Below, in pieces: positions 1 through 6,052 of a stretch of DNA of 6,098 nucleotides. A program made the translations under genes and the position numbers. Source of the stretch: an uncultured Gammaproteobacteria bacterium (GTDB lineage Bacteria; Pseudomonadota; Gammaproteobacteria; Pseudomonadales; Pseudohongiellaceae); the NCBI GenBank assembly GCA_903889815.1, contig CAISYX010000419.1, forward strand, positions 1 through 6,098, given 5' to 3'. Numbering within the stretch: the first letter of the stretch is position 1; the number at the start of each line of letters is the position of its first letter. The notes under the pieces were generated by a model. It made no database searches, was not told the DNA's origin, and saw nothing but the letters and a program-made list of their open reading frames with translations.

Positions 1-823
1 AGATCGGGGCAATCTTGCTGCCGATGCACACGCCACCATCGCGCTTGTTGGGAATGTGGGGAATGTCGTTGCCGATATTCCACAGCACGGAGTTGGTGGC
101 GGATTTACGTGAAGAACCGGTGCCAAGGACGTCACCGATCAGTGCAACAGGGAAGCCTTTTTTCTTCAATTCGGCAATCTGTGCGGCCGCGTTGGTGACG
201 CCTTCGCGCGCCATCTTGTACATGGCCAGCGCGTGCAGAGGGATGTCCGGGCGTGACCACGCATCCTGAGCTGGAGACAGGTCGTCGGTATTGGTTTCGC
301 CGGGCACCTTGTAGACGCTTACCGTCAATACTTTCGGCAGCTCGGGCTTGTTGGTGAACCACTCGGCATCGGCCCAGGATTGCAGAAGTGCTTTTGCATG
401 CACATTGCCTGCCTTGGCCCGTTCTTCCACATCGTGGAAAGCATCGAACATCAGCAGCGTGTGGGACAATTCCTTCGCGGCCAGCGGGGCCAGCGTTGAA
501 TCGTCCAGAAGTTTCACCAGGGTCACGATGTTGTAGCCCCCGAGCATGGTGCCGAGCAGTCGCACGGCAAGTGCCTTGTCAATGATGGGGGAGGTGGCAC
601 TGCCATTGGCGAGCGCGGTCAGAAATCCTGCCTTGACATAGGCCGCTTCGTCCACACCCGCGGGCACGCGATCGGAAATCAGATCAAGGATGAAGGCTTC
701 TTCCCCTTTGGGAGGATTCTTCAACAATTCGACCAGTGCGGCCACTTGTTCGGCATCCAGTGGTTTCGGAACAATTCCCTGCTCGGCACGTTCGGCGACA
801 TGTTTACGGTACGCTTCTAACAC
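1..823 (-). CDS. acnB: Aconitate hydratase B, N-terminal part (runs off left edge)
   Basis: Encodes the first 274 residues of aconitase B, the cytoplasmic [4Fe-4S] enzyme of the TCA cycle that interconverts citrate and isocitrate; family members also handle 2-methyl-aconitate. The translation starts MLEAYRKHVAERAEQG and follows E. coli AcnB almost colinearly: the N-terminal HEAT-like domain occupies about residues 1-155, then the swivel domain with GETNTDDLSPA, AWSRPDIPLHALAM and the conserved GDVLGTGSSRKSATNSVLW. The catalytic Fe-S domain lies beyond the window. Compared with my memory of the E. coli protein, the loop between AREG and KGFP is about seven residues shorter. The start is GTG at 823-821; it matches the family N-terminus and has a strong Shine-Dalgarno sequence 5 nt upstream. 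No frameshift is seen. The gene is divergent from the DUF1289 gene. The family assignment is essentially certain. Confidence 0.97.
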   Translation of the reverse strand, partial: MLEAYRKHVAERAEQGIVPKPLDAEQVAALVELLKNPPKGEEAFILDLISDRVPAGVDEAAYVKAGFLTALANGSATSPIIDKALAVRLLGTMLGGYNIVTLVKLLDDSTLAPLAAKELSHTLLMFDAFHDVEERAKAGNVHAKALLQSWADAEWFTNKPELPKVLTVSVYKVPGETNTDDLSPAQDAWSRPDIPLHALAMYKMAREGVTNAAAQIAELKKKGFPVALIGDVLGTGSSRKSATNSVLWNIGNDIPHIPNKRDGGVCIGSKIAPI

Positions 824-828
824 AATAT

Positions 829-835
829 TCCCCTT
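829..835 (-). promoter_or_regulatory. Shine-Dalgarno sequence of acnB
   Basis: On the minus strand AAGGGGA lies 5 nt upstream of the GTG codon at 823. It is a good anti-16S match at suitable spacing and settles the non-ATG start of acnB. I could not identify a convincing promoter for acnB in the remaining 50 bp of the divergent gap; it may lie partly inside the DUF1289 gene. Confidence 0.75.
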
Positions 836-855
836 GTCGATGAGCTTCGATTAGC

Positions 856-864
856 TGGTAAAAT
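856..864 (+). promoter_or_regulatory. Possible extended -10 promoter for the DUF1289 gene
   Basis: TGG followed by TAAAAT forms a TGn-extended -10 element (TGn at 856-858, hexamer at 859-864), five of six matches to TATAAT. No good -35 is seen at 17 bp, which is usual for extended -10 promoters. Transcription would begin near 871, giving a leader of about 15 nt before the ATG at 886. This is inferred from sequence only. Confidence 0.4.
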
Positions 865-885
865 CGGGGTCCAAGTTTAGGCCAT

Positions 886-1365
886 ATGGCACGGGAACTC
901 CAGTTGAAGACCAGCCCCACCAGAACACCCTGCATCGGCATTTGCTCAACAACCTCCGTTGGTGATGCGATATGTCGAGGTTGCAAACGCTATGCTTTTG
1001 AAGTCATTCGCTGGAATTCCTATGCCGATGTCGAGAAGGAAGCGGTGCTGCGCAGAATTGAAGCCCTGACCGAGCAGATACTGAAGAACAGGTTTCACAT
1101 TCATTCTGCCGCAGCACTGGAATCCACTCTTCAGGAACGAAAAATTCCGATGAATCCTGCCTTGTCACCCTATTGCTGGTTGCACAGTCTTTTGCAGAAG
1201 GCACCGCTCGGTGCGCTGGAGATGGAGGCATCTGGTTTCTCCATTCTCAAGGCACACCAAGACACGAGTCTGGCAGCGCTGGCAAACATGGCAGATCATG
1301 AACTGCTGGTGCTTTGCGAAGCACACTTCGCGCGCTATTTTCACCAGGTGGACAGCCTGGCCTGA
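886..1365 (+). CDS. DUF1289 four-cysteine protein with C-terminal extension
   Basis: A 159-residue predicted cytoplasmic protein. Residues 15-46 carry the DUF1289 signature: PCIGIC (C16, C20) and CRGCKR (C30, C33), then the conserved W43 in the segment VIRWNSY. The CX3C-X9-CX2C spacing suggests a small metal or Fe-S binding site; DUF1289 proteins are often annotated as Fe-S proteins, but their role is unknown to me. Residues 47-68 look helical and charged. Residues 85-159 form an extra region with PYCWLH (95-100) and LCEAHFARYF (143-152), containing further Cys and His residues. No signal peptide or membrane segment is visible. The ATG at 886 is the first start; its ribosome site is weak (TTTAGG, too close). 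The gene diverges from acnB and converges on lpxH with a 13-bp gap, so it is probably monocistronic. Family call is firm; function is not known. Confidence 0.88.
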   Translation: MARELQLKTSPTRTPCIGICSTTSVGDAICRGCKRYAFEVIRWNSYADVEKEAVLRRIEALTEQILKNRFHIHSAAALESTLQERKIPMNPALSPYCWLHSLLQKAPLGALEMEASGFSILKAHQDTSLAALANMADHELLVLCEAHFARYFHQVDSLA

Positions 1366-1368
1366 CTG

Positions 1369-1388
1369 AGCAATCGAATCACATTGCT
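1369..1388. repeat. Inverted repeat across the convergent gene ends
   Basis: AGCAAT (1369-1374) and ATTGCT (1383-1388) form a 6-bp stem with an 8-nt loop, spanning the gap between the DUF1289 stop and the lpxH stop and running into the last codons of lpxH. Neither strand has a T-run after it, so it is not a standard intrinsic terminator. It could slow polymerase or be chance. Confidence 0.3.
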
Positions 1389-2137
1389 GTGTGCGGGAAA
1401 TACTTGAGGTCGAAGCCGTCATCGCCAAGTTCAAGCGCCCAGCCCTTGGTGTCCCAGCTACCCAGCACGATGCGCTGTGCTTCGAGCTTGTCATCGACAG
1501 GTACCTGCAGCCGAATGGTGTGTACCGCGGGTCTGTGCGTGTGGCCGTGTACCAGACAGTTTACCTGCAGTTCCTGCAGCAGATTCAGTACTTCCAGCGG
1601 GGTGACATCCATGATGTCCGAGGGTTTGTGGCTGCTTTGGGTCTTGCTTTGCATGCGCGCCTGCTGCGCAATCATGTGTCGCTCGACGAGTGACTTTTCG
1701 AGAAACTCAGCCTGCCAGCGTTCCGAGCGCACCATCTTGCGGAATTTCATGTAGTCAACATCGCGCGTGCAGAGACTGTCACCGTGAATGAGAGCCATTC
1801 TTCGTCCGTGACATTCAACGATGGTGGGTTCTTTCAACAGGGTGGCATGGCACCGCTGCGCATAGGCACTGCCCAGCAGAAAATCGCGATTGCCATGCAT
1901 CAGGTAAACGGAGGTGCCGCTGTCCGCCAGCGTCGCGAAGGCTTTGGCGACTCGTGAATTCAATACGCTGCTGTCATCGTCGCCCACCCAGACTTCGAAG
2001 AGATCGCCCAGTACATACAGCGCTTCAGCGCCTTCCGCCCGGTTCTCCAGAAAGTCCAGAAAGGAATGAGTGATGACTGAATTCTCGGAATCCAGATGAA
2101 TATCGGAGGTGAACAGTGTCTTTCCGGCGCTGGGCAT
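1379..2137 (-). CDS. lpxH: UDP-2,3-diacylglucosamine diphosphatase LpxH
   Basis: Catalyses the fourth step of lipid A (Raetz) synthesis, hydrolysing UDP-2,3-diacylglucosamine to lipid X and UMP, at the cytoplasmic face of the inner membrane. The 252-residue product has every calcineurin-like metallophosphoesterase motif expected of LpxH: SDIHL (D12, H14), GDLFE (D45), GNRDF (N83), HGDSLCT (H118) and HGHTHRP (H197, H199), the di-manganese ligands. The region 130-170 corresponds to the helical lid over the acyl chains. Length is close to the E. coli enzyme (240), with small additions. The ATG at 2137 lies 2 nt after the ppiB stop codon and has only a weak ribosome site inside the end of ppiB, so translational coupling is likely. 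It converges on the DUF1289 gene. The ppiB-lpxH pairing matches what I recall from Pseudomonas. It appears intact. Confidence 0.97.
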   Translation of the reverse strand: MPSAGKTLFTSDIHLDSENSVITHSFLDFLENRAEGAEALYVLGDLFEVWVGDDDSSVLNSRVAKAFATLADSGTSVYLMHGNRDFLLGSAYAQRCHATLLKEPTIVECHGRRMALIHGDSLCTRDVDYMKFRKMVRSERWQAEFLEKSLVERHMIAQQARMQSKTQSSHKPSDIMDVTPLEVLNLLQELQVNCLVHGHTHRPAVHTIRLQVPVDDKLEAQRIVLGSWDTKGWALELGDDGFDLKYFPHTAM

Positions 2138-2139
2138 CT

Positions 2140-2673
2140 TCAGTCTTTGCTGGTCGCTGCGGCCTCTGATGACTTGGCCGGATCGGTGATCACGGTTGCT
2201 GTGATGGTGATCTCATCGACAGGCACATCCTGATGTCCGGACTTCGAGCTTGTGCGGCACTGCTTGATCTTGTTGACCACGTCCATGCCAGCACTCACCT
2301 TGCCGAAGACTGCATAGCCCCAGCCCTGTGATGTCTTGTTCTTGTGATTCAGAAAAGTATTGTTGCTGACGTTGATGAAGAATTGCGATGTGGCAGAGTG
2401 CGGGTCAGATGTCCTCGCCATCGCCAGTGTGCCGACCGCATTGGTCAGGCCATTGTCGGCCTCGTTGACAATCGGATTACCGTTGGGCTTCTGGAGCAGC
2501 CCTGATTCGAAGCCACCGCCCTGGATCATGAAGTTGTCGATGACGCGATGAAAGATTGTATCGTCATAAAATCCGCTCTTGGCGTATTCGAGAAAATTGG
2601 CGGAAGAAATCGGGGACTTGTCGAAGTCAAGCTCGATGGTGATGTCACCATAGTTCGTTTTGAAGACAATCAT
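2140..2673 (-). CDS. ppiB: Cytoplasmic peptidyl-prolyl cis-trans isomerase B (cyclophilin)
   Basis: A cyclophilin-type prolyl isomerase, which assists folding by cis-trans isomerisation of X-Pro bonds. The 177-residue product has the active-site segment FHRVIDNFMIQGGG (residues 41-54, with catalytic R43, F48 and Q51), then MARTSDPHSATSQFFINV (85-102) and GYAVFGKV (119-126). No signal peptide is present, so it corresponds to PpiB rather than periplasmic PpiA. I place the start at ATG 2673: it gives MIVFKTNYGDI, aligning with E. coli MVTFHTNHGDI, and has AAGG 9 nt upstream. An in-frame TTG at 2682 would abut that ribosome site and is unlikely. The last 13 residues are a Ser/Ala/Lys-rich tail not found in the 164-residue E. 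coli protein. It is first in a pair with lpxH and divergent from glnS. Confidence 0.96.
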   Translation of the reverse strand: MIVFKTNYGDITIELDFDKSPISSANFLEYAKSGFYDDTIFHRVIDNFMIQGGGFESGLLQKPNGNPIVNEADNGLTNAVGTLAMARTSDPHSATSQFFINVSNNTFLNHKNKTSQGWGYAVFGKVSAGMDVVNKIKQCRTSSKSGHQDVPVDEITITATVITDPAKSSEAAATSKD

Positions 2674-2682
2674 TACGGACAA

Positions 2683-2686
2683 CCTT
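2683..2686 (-). promoter_or_regulatory. Shine-Dalgarno sequence deciding the ppiB start
   Basis: AAGG on the minus strand ends 9 nt before the ATG at 2673 but directly touches the TTG at 2682. The spacing therefore favours the ATG start, as does alignment to the family. Confidence 0.6.
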
Positions 2687-2694
2687 GAGGTTTA

Positions 2695-2712
2695 AAGAGG
2701 TTTTCGCCTCTT
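2695..2712. repeat. Hairpin in the ppiB leader / glnS upstream region
   Basis: AAGAGG (2695-2700) pairs with CCTCTT (2707-2712) around a 6-nt loop. On the minus strand it would sit in the 5' leader of ppiB, 9 nt upstream of the AAGG ribosome site. On the plus strand its right arm overlaps the candidate -35 of glnS. It could be an operator or leader structure; the stem is short and chance is possible. Confidence 0.35.
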
Positions 2713-2739
2713 ATGAGAAACACGTTGAGAGGTTATAAT
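2711..2739 (+). promoter_or_regulatory. Candidate sigma-70 promoter for glnS-cysS
   Basis: A perfect TATAAT (2734-2739) lies 17 bp after TTATGA (2711-2716), a weak -35 with three of six matches. Transcription would start near 2746, giving a leader of about 32 nt before the glnS ATG. No strong Shine-Dalgarno follows. The opposite strand reads TATTAT at 2740-2735, but no matching -35 for ppiB was found. Confidence 0.55.
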
Positions 2740-2777
2740 ACGTGCTTTGCAACTTGTGAGAAAGCAGAAACCACGAC

Positions 2778-4535
2778 ATGAATGCTTCAGACAATTCCGG
2801 AAACTCTGGCTCTGCAGGCGTAGCAACGCCGGTGACTTCCAACTTCATCCGCCACATCATTGAGCAAGACCTGCACAGCGGCAAGCACGCAGGGCGAGTG
2901 CAGACGCGCTTCCCACCAGAGCCCAATGGCTTTCTCCATATCGGTCATGCCAAGTCAATCTGTCTGAATTTCGGCACAGCACAAGCGAACGATGGTCGCT
3001 GCAATCTGCGCTTTGATGACACCAATCCAGAGAAGGAAAGTCAGGAGTTCATCAACTCCATCATGGCAGACATTCAATGGCTCGGCTTTTCCTGGAGCGG
3101 GGAGATTCGTTATGCCTCGTCGTATTTCGAAGCGCTGTTCGAATTTGCGCTGCAATTGATCCGTGCCGGCAAGGCTTATGTCTGCAGTCTGACGCCGGAA
3201 CAGGCTCGCGAATACCGCGGCAATCTTACGAGTCCTGGCCGGGAAAGTCCCTACCGGAACCGCAGTATCAAAGAGAATCTGGATTTGTTCATCCGCATGC
3301 GTGCCGGTGAGTTCTCCGATGGCACCCACAGCTTGCGGGCAAGAATCGACATGGCATCGCCCAACATCAACATGCGCGATCCGGTGATCTACCGGATTCG
3401 CCATGTCGAACATCATCAGACTGGCGCACAGTGGCCGATCTATCCGATGTATGACTATGCCCATTGCATTTCCGATGCCATCGAATGCATTACGCATTCC
3501 CTTTGCACACTTGAGTTCGAGGACCACAGGCCTCTCTATGACTGGATTCTGCAGAATCTGGACAAGTCCAGCCTGCATGCGGCAAGCGATGGCGTGACTA
3601 CTGAGGCGGAATATGTACTGCCTCGGCAGATCGAATTTGCAAGGCTGAACATAAACTACACCGTGATGAGCAAGCGCAAGCTCAAGGAGTTGGTGATACA
3701 GGGTTTTGTGAATGGCTGGGATGACCCACGGATGCCGACGTTGTCCGGATTGCGTCGCCGCGGCTATACCCCGGCATCCATCCGCAATTTTTGTGAGCGG
3801 GTGGGAATCAGTCGCAGCGAAAGCGTTGTGGATGTAGGCATGCTCGAGCACAGCATACGCGAGGACCTCGACAGAAGTTCGCCCCGCGCAATGTGTGTCT
3901 TGCGCCCGTTGAAAGTGACGCTGCGCAATTATCCGCAGGGCGCGTCCGAGACCCTCATTCTGCCGTGTCATCCAAAAGAGACATCGATGGGTGCGCGCGA
4001 GCTGCCATTCGGCCGCGAGCTTTTCATCGATGCAGCCGACTTCGAGGAAGTGCCCCCGCCTCAGTACAAACGTCTGAGTCCTGGCGCAGAAGTACGCCTG
4101 CGTGGTGCTTACGTCATTCGCTGTGAGGAAATTGTCAAGGATGCCTCAGGTCAGCCGGTTGAGCTGATCTGCAGTTATGACAACGCCACGCTGGGTGTCA
4201 ATCCTCAGGGGCGCAAAGTGGCGGGCGTGATTCATTGGGTGCCTGCGGGCGAAGCGCTGGATGTGGAAGTGCGAATTTATGACCGCCTGTTCAGTAAGGA
4301 AAATCCGGATGACAAAAATGGCGGCGACTACAAGGAATGTCTGAACCCGGATTCACTGCTTGTCATGACTGGATGCAAGGCCGAACCGAGTCTGCGCACC
4401 GCCTTGCCGGAAGCCAGTTTCCAGTTTGAACGAGAAGGCTATTTCTGCGTCGATCGCCTGGATTCAACGGCCGACAGAATGGTCTTCAATCGCACAGTGA
4501 CCCTGCGGGATTCCTGGGCCAAAATTTCCAGTTGA
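2778..4535 (+). CDS. glnS: Glutaminyl-tRNA synthetase (class I)
   Basis: Charges tRNA-Gln with glutamine in the cytoplasm. The 585-residue product has the class I Rossmann core with FPPEPNGFLHIGHAKSI (HIGH at 54-57), FDDTNP (79-84), the glutamine-pocket stretch WPIYPMYDY (219-227; Y225 equals mature E. coli Tyr211 by offset), and the KMSKS variant VMSKR (296-300) typical of GlnRS rather than GluRS. The C-terminal anticodon-binding beta-barrels include GVIHWV and FQFEREGYFC, ending in LRDSWAK as in E. coli. It is 31 residues longer than the E. coli enzyme (554): about 13 at a Ser/Asn/Gly-rich N-terminus, 15 inserted at about 263-280, and the rest near PDDKNGGDY. The ATG at 2778 lacks a clear ribosome site; an in-frame GTG at 2832 would remove most of the N-terminal extra. 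It heads a likely operon with cysS. Confidence 0.98.
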   Translation: MNASDNSGNSGSAGVATPVTSNFIRHIIEQDLHSGKHAGRVQTRFPPEPNGFLHIGHAKSICLNFGTAQANDGRCNLRFDDTNPEKESQEFINSIMADIQWLGFSWSGEIRYASSYFEALFEFALQLIRAGKAYVCSLTPEQAREYRGNLTSPGRESPYRNRSIKENLDLFIRMRAGEFSDGTHSLRARIDMASPNINMRDPVIYRIRHVEHHQTGAQWPIYPMYDYAHCISDAIECITHSLCTLEFEDHRPLYDWILQNLDKSSLHAASDGVTTEAEYVLPRQIEFARLNINYTVMSKRKLKELVIQGFVNGWDDPRMPTLSGLRRRGYTPASIRNFCERVGISRSESVVDVGMLEHSIREDLDRSSPRAMCVLRPLKVTLRNYPQGASETLILPCHPKETSMGARELPFGRELFIDAADFEEVPPPQYKRLSPGAEVRLRGAYVIRCEEIVKDASGQPVELICSYDNATLGVNPQGRKVAGVIHWVPAGEALDVEVRIYDRLFSKENPDDKNGGDYKECLNPDSLLVMTGCKAEPSLRTALPEASFQFEREGYFCVDRLDSTADRMVFNRTVTLRDSWAKISS

Positions 4536-4544
4536 GTAAACAAA

Positions 4545-5933
4545 GTGCTGCAGATCTACAACACGCTGACCAGAACCAAAGAAGAATTCGTGCCGCTGGA
4601 AAGTGGCAAAGTGAAGATGTATGTCTGCGGCGTGACAACCTACGACTATTGCCACGTTGGGCATGCGCGGATGTTTGTTGCTTTCGACGTAGTGGTGCGA
4701 TACCTGCGGCATCGCGGCTATCAGGTCACCTACATACGCAACATCACGGACATTGATGACAAGATACTGAGGCGCGCGAAAGAGAACGGTGAATTGTTCT
4801 CTGAACTCACAGAACGCTTCATTGTTGCCATGCGTGAAGATGAAGAAGCGCTGTTCGTGCTTCGGCCAGACAAAGAACCACGAGCGACGGGCCATATCGA
4901 AGAAATCATAGCGCTGATCAAGCGACTGATTGAAGGCGAGTATGCGTATCGTGTGGCCAATGGCGATGTGTACTACTCTGTCGCGCAATTCGCCACGTAT
5001 GGGCGGCTTTCCAACAAGAATCCTGAAGAATTGCTGGCCGGTGCCCGCATTGAGATTGGTGAGCTGAAGCGTGACCCTCGCGACTTTGCATTGTGGAAAT
5101 CGGCTGGCGATGACGAAGTAGGCTGGGACTCTCCGTGGGGCTACGGTCGGCCCGGCTGGCATATTGAATGCTCGGCCATGTCAACGTGCTGCCTGGGGGA
5201 TTCCTTCGATATCCATGGCGGAGGCTCTGACCTGATGTTTCCCCATCACGAGAATGAGATTGCTCAATCCGAGGCAGTCACTGGCAAGCAGTTTGCAAAA
5301 GTCTGGATGCATAACGGCGCAGTGCGTGTGGACAATGAAAAAATGTCGAAGTCCCTCGGCAATTTTTTCACTGTGCGCGAGGTGCTGCGGCAGTACAGTC
5401 CTGAAGTTGTGCGCTACTTGCTGATTTCCAGTCAGTATCGCAGCCCCATCAATTATTCGGAGCAGAGTCTGCTACAGGCGGCAGGCGCACTGGAGCGATT
5501 TTATACTTCGTTGCGAGGTCTGGATGTGCGAAGTGCGCGTGAACTGGTGAACAGCAGTTACGAAAAGTCTTTCTGCACTGCCATGGATGACGATTTCAAT
5601 ACGCCTGTTGCTCTAGGCCTCATGTTTGATCTGGCACGTGACATCAATCGCCATCGCGAGACAGAACCGCACAAGGCTGCGCAGCTTGCGGGCGTCCTTG
5701 TGCGCCTGGGCCGCGTGCTCGGAATCCTGCAGAGCTCGCCCGATGCATTCTTGCAGACGCAAGGCAAAGTTGCCGTCGATGCCTCTGCAGTTGACTCTTT
5801 GATTGCGCAGCGCAGGGAAGCCCGTGCGAGCAAGAACTGGGCATTGGCGGACGAGATTCGCGACAAGCTTGCCGACATGAAAGTCGTCGTCGAAGACACT
5901 GCGGGTGGCAGCAGCTGGCGTATCGAGAGGTGA
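4545..5933 (+). CDS. cysS: Cysteinyl-tRNA synthetase (class I)
   Basis: Charges tRNA-Cys with cysteine in the cytoplasm. The 462-residue product aligns with E. coli CysRS (461) almost residue for residue. It has the zinc ligands that read cysteine: C28 in MYVCGVT, C209 in WHIECSAM, and H234 and E238 in PHHENE. The ATP-binding motifs are HVGH (37-40) and KMSKS (266-270), and NITDIDDKI is present. The C-terminal helical DALR-type region and anticodon-binding tail end in SSWRIER. The start is GTG at 4545, giving MLQIYNTLTR; it is the only start available, because the glnS stop codon lies in the same frame just upstream. The ribosome site is weak (TGAG at 4533-4536, overlapping the glnS stop), so coupling to glnS translation across the 9-bp gap is likely. 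The gene appears intact. No intrinsic terminator was found after it. Confidence 0.98.
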   Translation: MLQIYNTLTRTKEEFVPLESGKVKMYVCGVTTYDYCHVGHARMFVAFDVVVRYLRHRGYQVTYIRNITDIDDKILRRAKENGELFSELTERFIVAMREDEEALFVLRPDKEPRATGHIEEIIALIKRLIEGEYAYRVANGDVYYSVAQFATYGRLSNKNPEELLAGARIEIGELKRDPRDFALWKSAGDDEVGWDSPWGYGRPGWHIECSAMSTCCLGDSFDIHGGGSDLMFPHHENEIAQSEAVTGKQFAKVWMHNGAVRVDNEKMSKSLGNFFTVREVLRQYSPEVVRYLLISSQYRSPINYSEQSLLQAAGALERFYTSLRGLDVRSARELVNSSYEKSFCTAMDDDFNTPVALGLMFDLARDINRHRETEPHKAAQLAGVLVRLGRVLGILQSSPDAFLQTQGKVAVDASAVDSLIAQRREARASKNWALADEIRDKLADMKVVVEDTAGGSSWRIER

Positions 5934-5996
5934 GAGTCGAGCGCCCGCGTTGTGCAGCAACCCACTGTTTATGAGGACTTTAGTTGCACTTAGAGA

Positions 5997-6025
5997 TTGA
6001 CTGTCCCGGAGGCCGTGAGTATCAT
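5997..6025 (+). promoter_or_regulatory. Sigma-70 promoter of the tRNA-Pro gene
   Basis: TTGACT (5997-6002) and TATCAT (6020-6025), each five of six consensus matches, are separated by exactly 17 bp. The -10 is followed by GCCGACCC, a GC-rich discriminator like those of stringently controlled stable RNA promoters. The predicted start is near 6032, about 20 nt before the tRNA. This suggests the tRNA has its own promoter although it follows cysS by only 119 bp. Confidence 0.72.
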
Positions 6026-6030
6026 GCCGA

Positions 6031-6049
6031 CCCTGCATTCACTGCAGGG
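6031..6049 (+). repeat. Hairpin in the tRNA-Pro leader
   Basis: CCCTGCA (6031-6037) pairs with TGCAGGG (6043-6049) around the 5-nt loop TTCAC, a perfect 7-bp stem ending 3 nt before the tRNA. It coincides with the predicted transcription start, so it would form the 5' leader removed by RNase P. There is no T-run, so it is not a normal intrinsic terminator for cysS. Confidence 0.55.
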
Positions 6050-6052
6050 CAT

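Noticed and set aside
15..585. Several small plus-strand open frames in the first 600 bp
   Set aside because: They are antisense to acnB, whose minus-strand frame is continuous and conserved from 823 to the window edge.
2680..2682. TTG at 2682 as the start of ppiB (three residues longer)
   Set aside because: The ribosome site would directly abut it, and the family N-terminus matches the ATG at 2673.
2725..2730. TTGAGA as the -35 box of the glnS promoter
   Set aside because: It lies only 3 bp from the TATAAT, far too close to act as a -35.
2955..3971. A 338-codon open frame on the minus strand opposite glnS
   Set aside because: It lies wholly inside the well-conserved glnS coding sequence, its translation shows no recognisable domain, and it has no ribosome site. 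Long antisense frames are common opposite biased codon use.
4464..5162. A 232-codon open frame on the minus strand opposite the end of glnS and start of cysS
   Set aside because: Same reasons: it spans the junction of two certain genes and encodes no recognisable motif.
5949..5961. GTTG/CAAC inverted repeat just after cysS as a terminator
   Set aside because: The stem is only 4 bp with no T-run; not distinguishable from chance.
5558..6038. Minus-strand open frames (up to 141 codons) opposite the 3' end of cysS and the tRNA promoter
   Set aside because: They overlap a certain gene and the tRNA promoter, with no domain-like features.
6031..6049. The 7-bp hairpin as an intrinsic terminator for cysS
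   Set aside because: No T-run follows it, and it lies downstream of the tRNA promoter at the predicted tRNA transcript start, so a leader role fits better.
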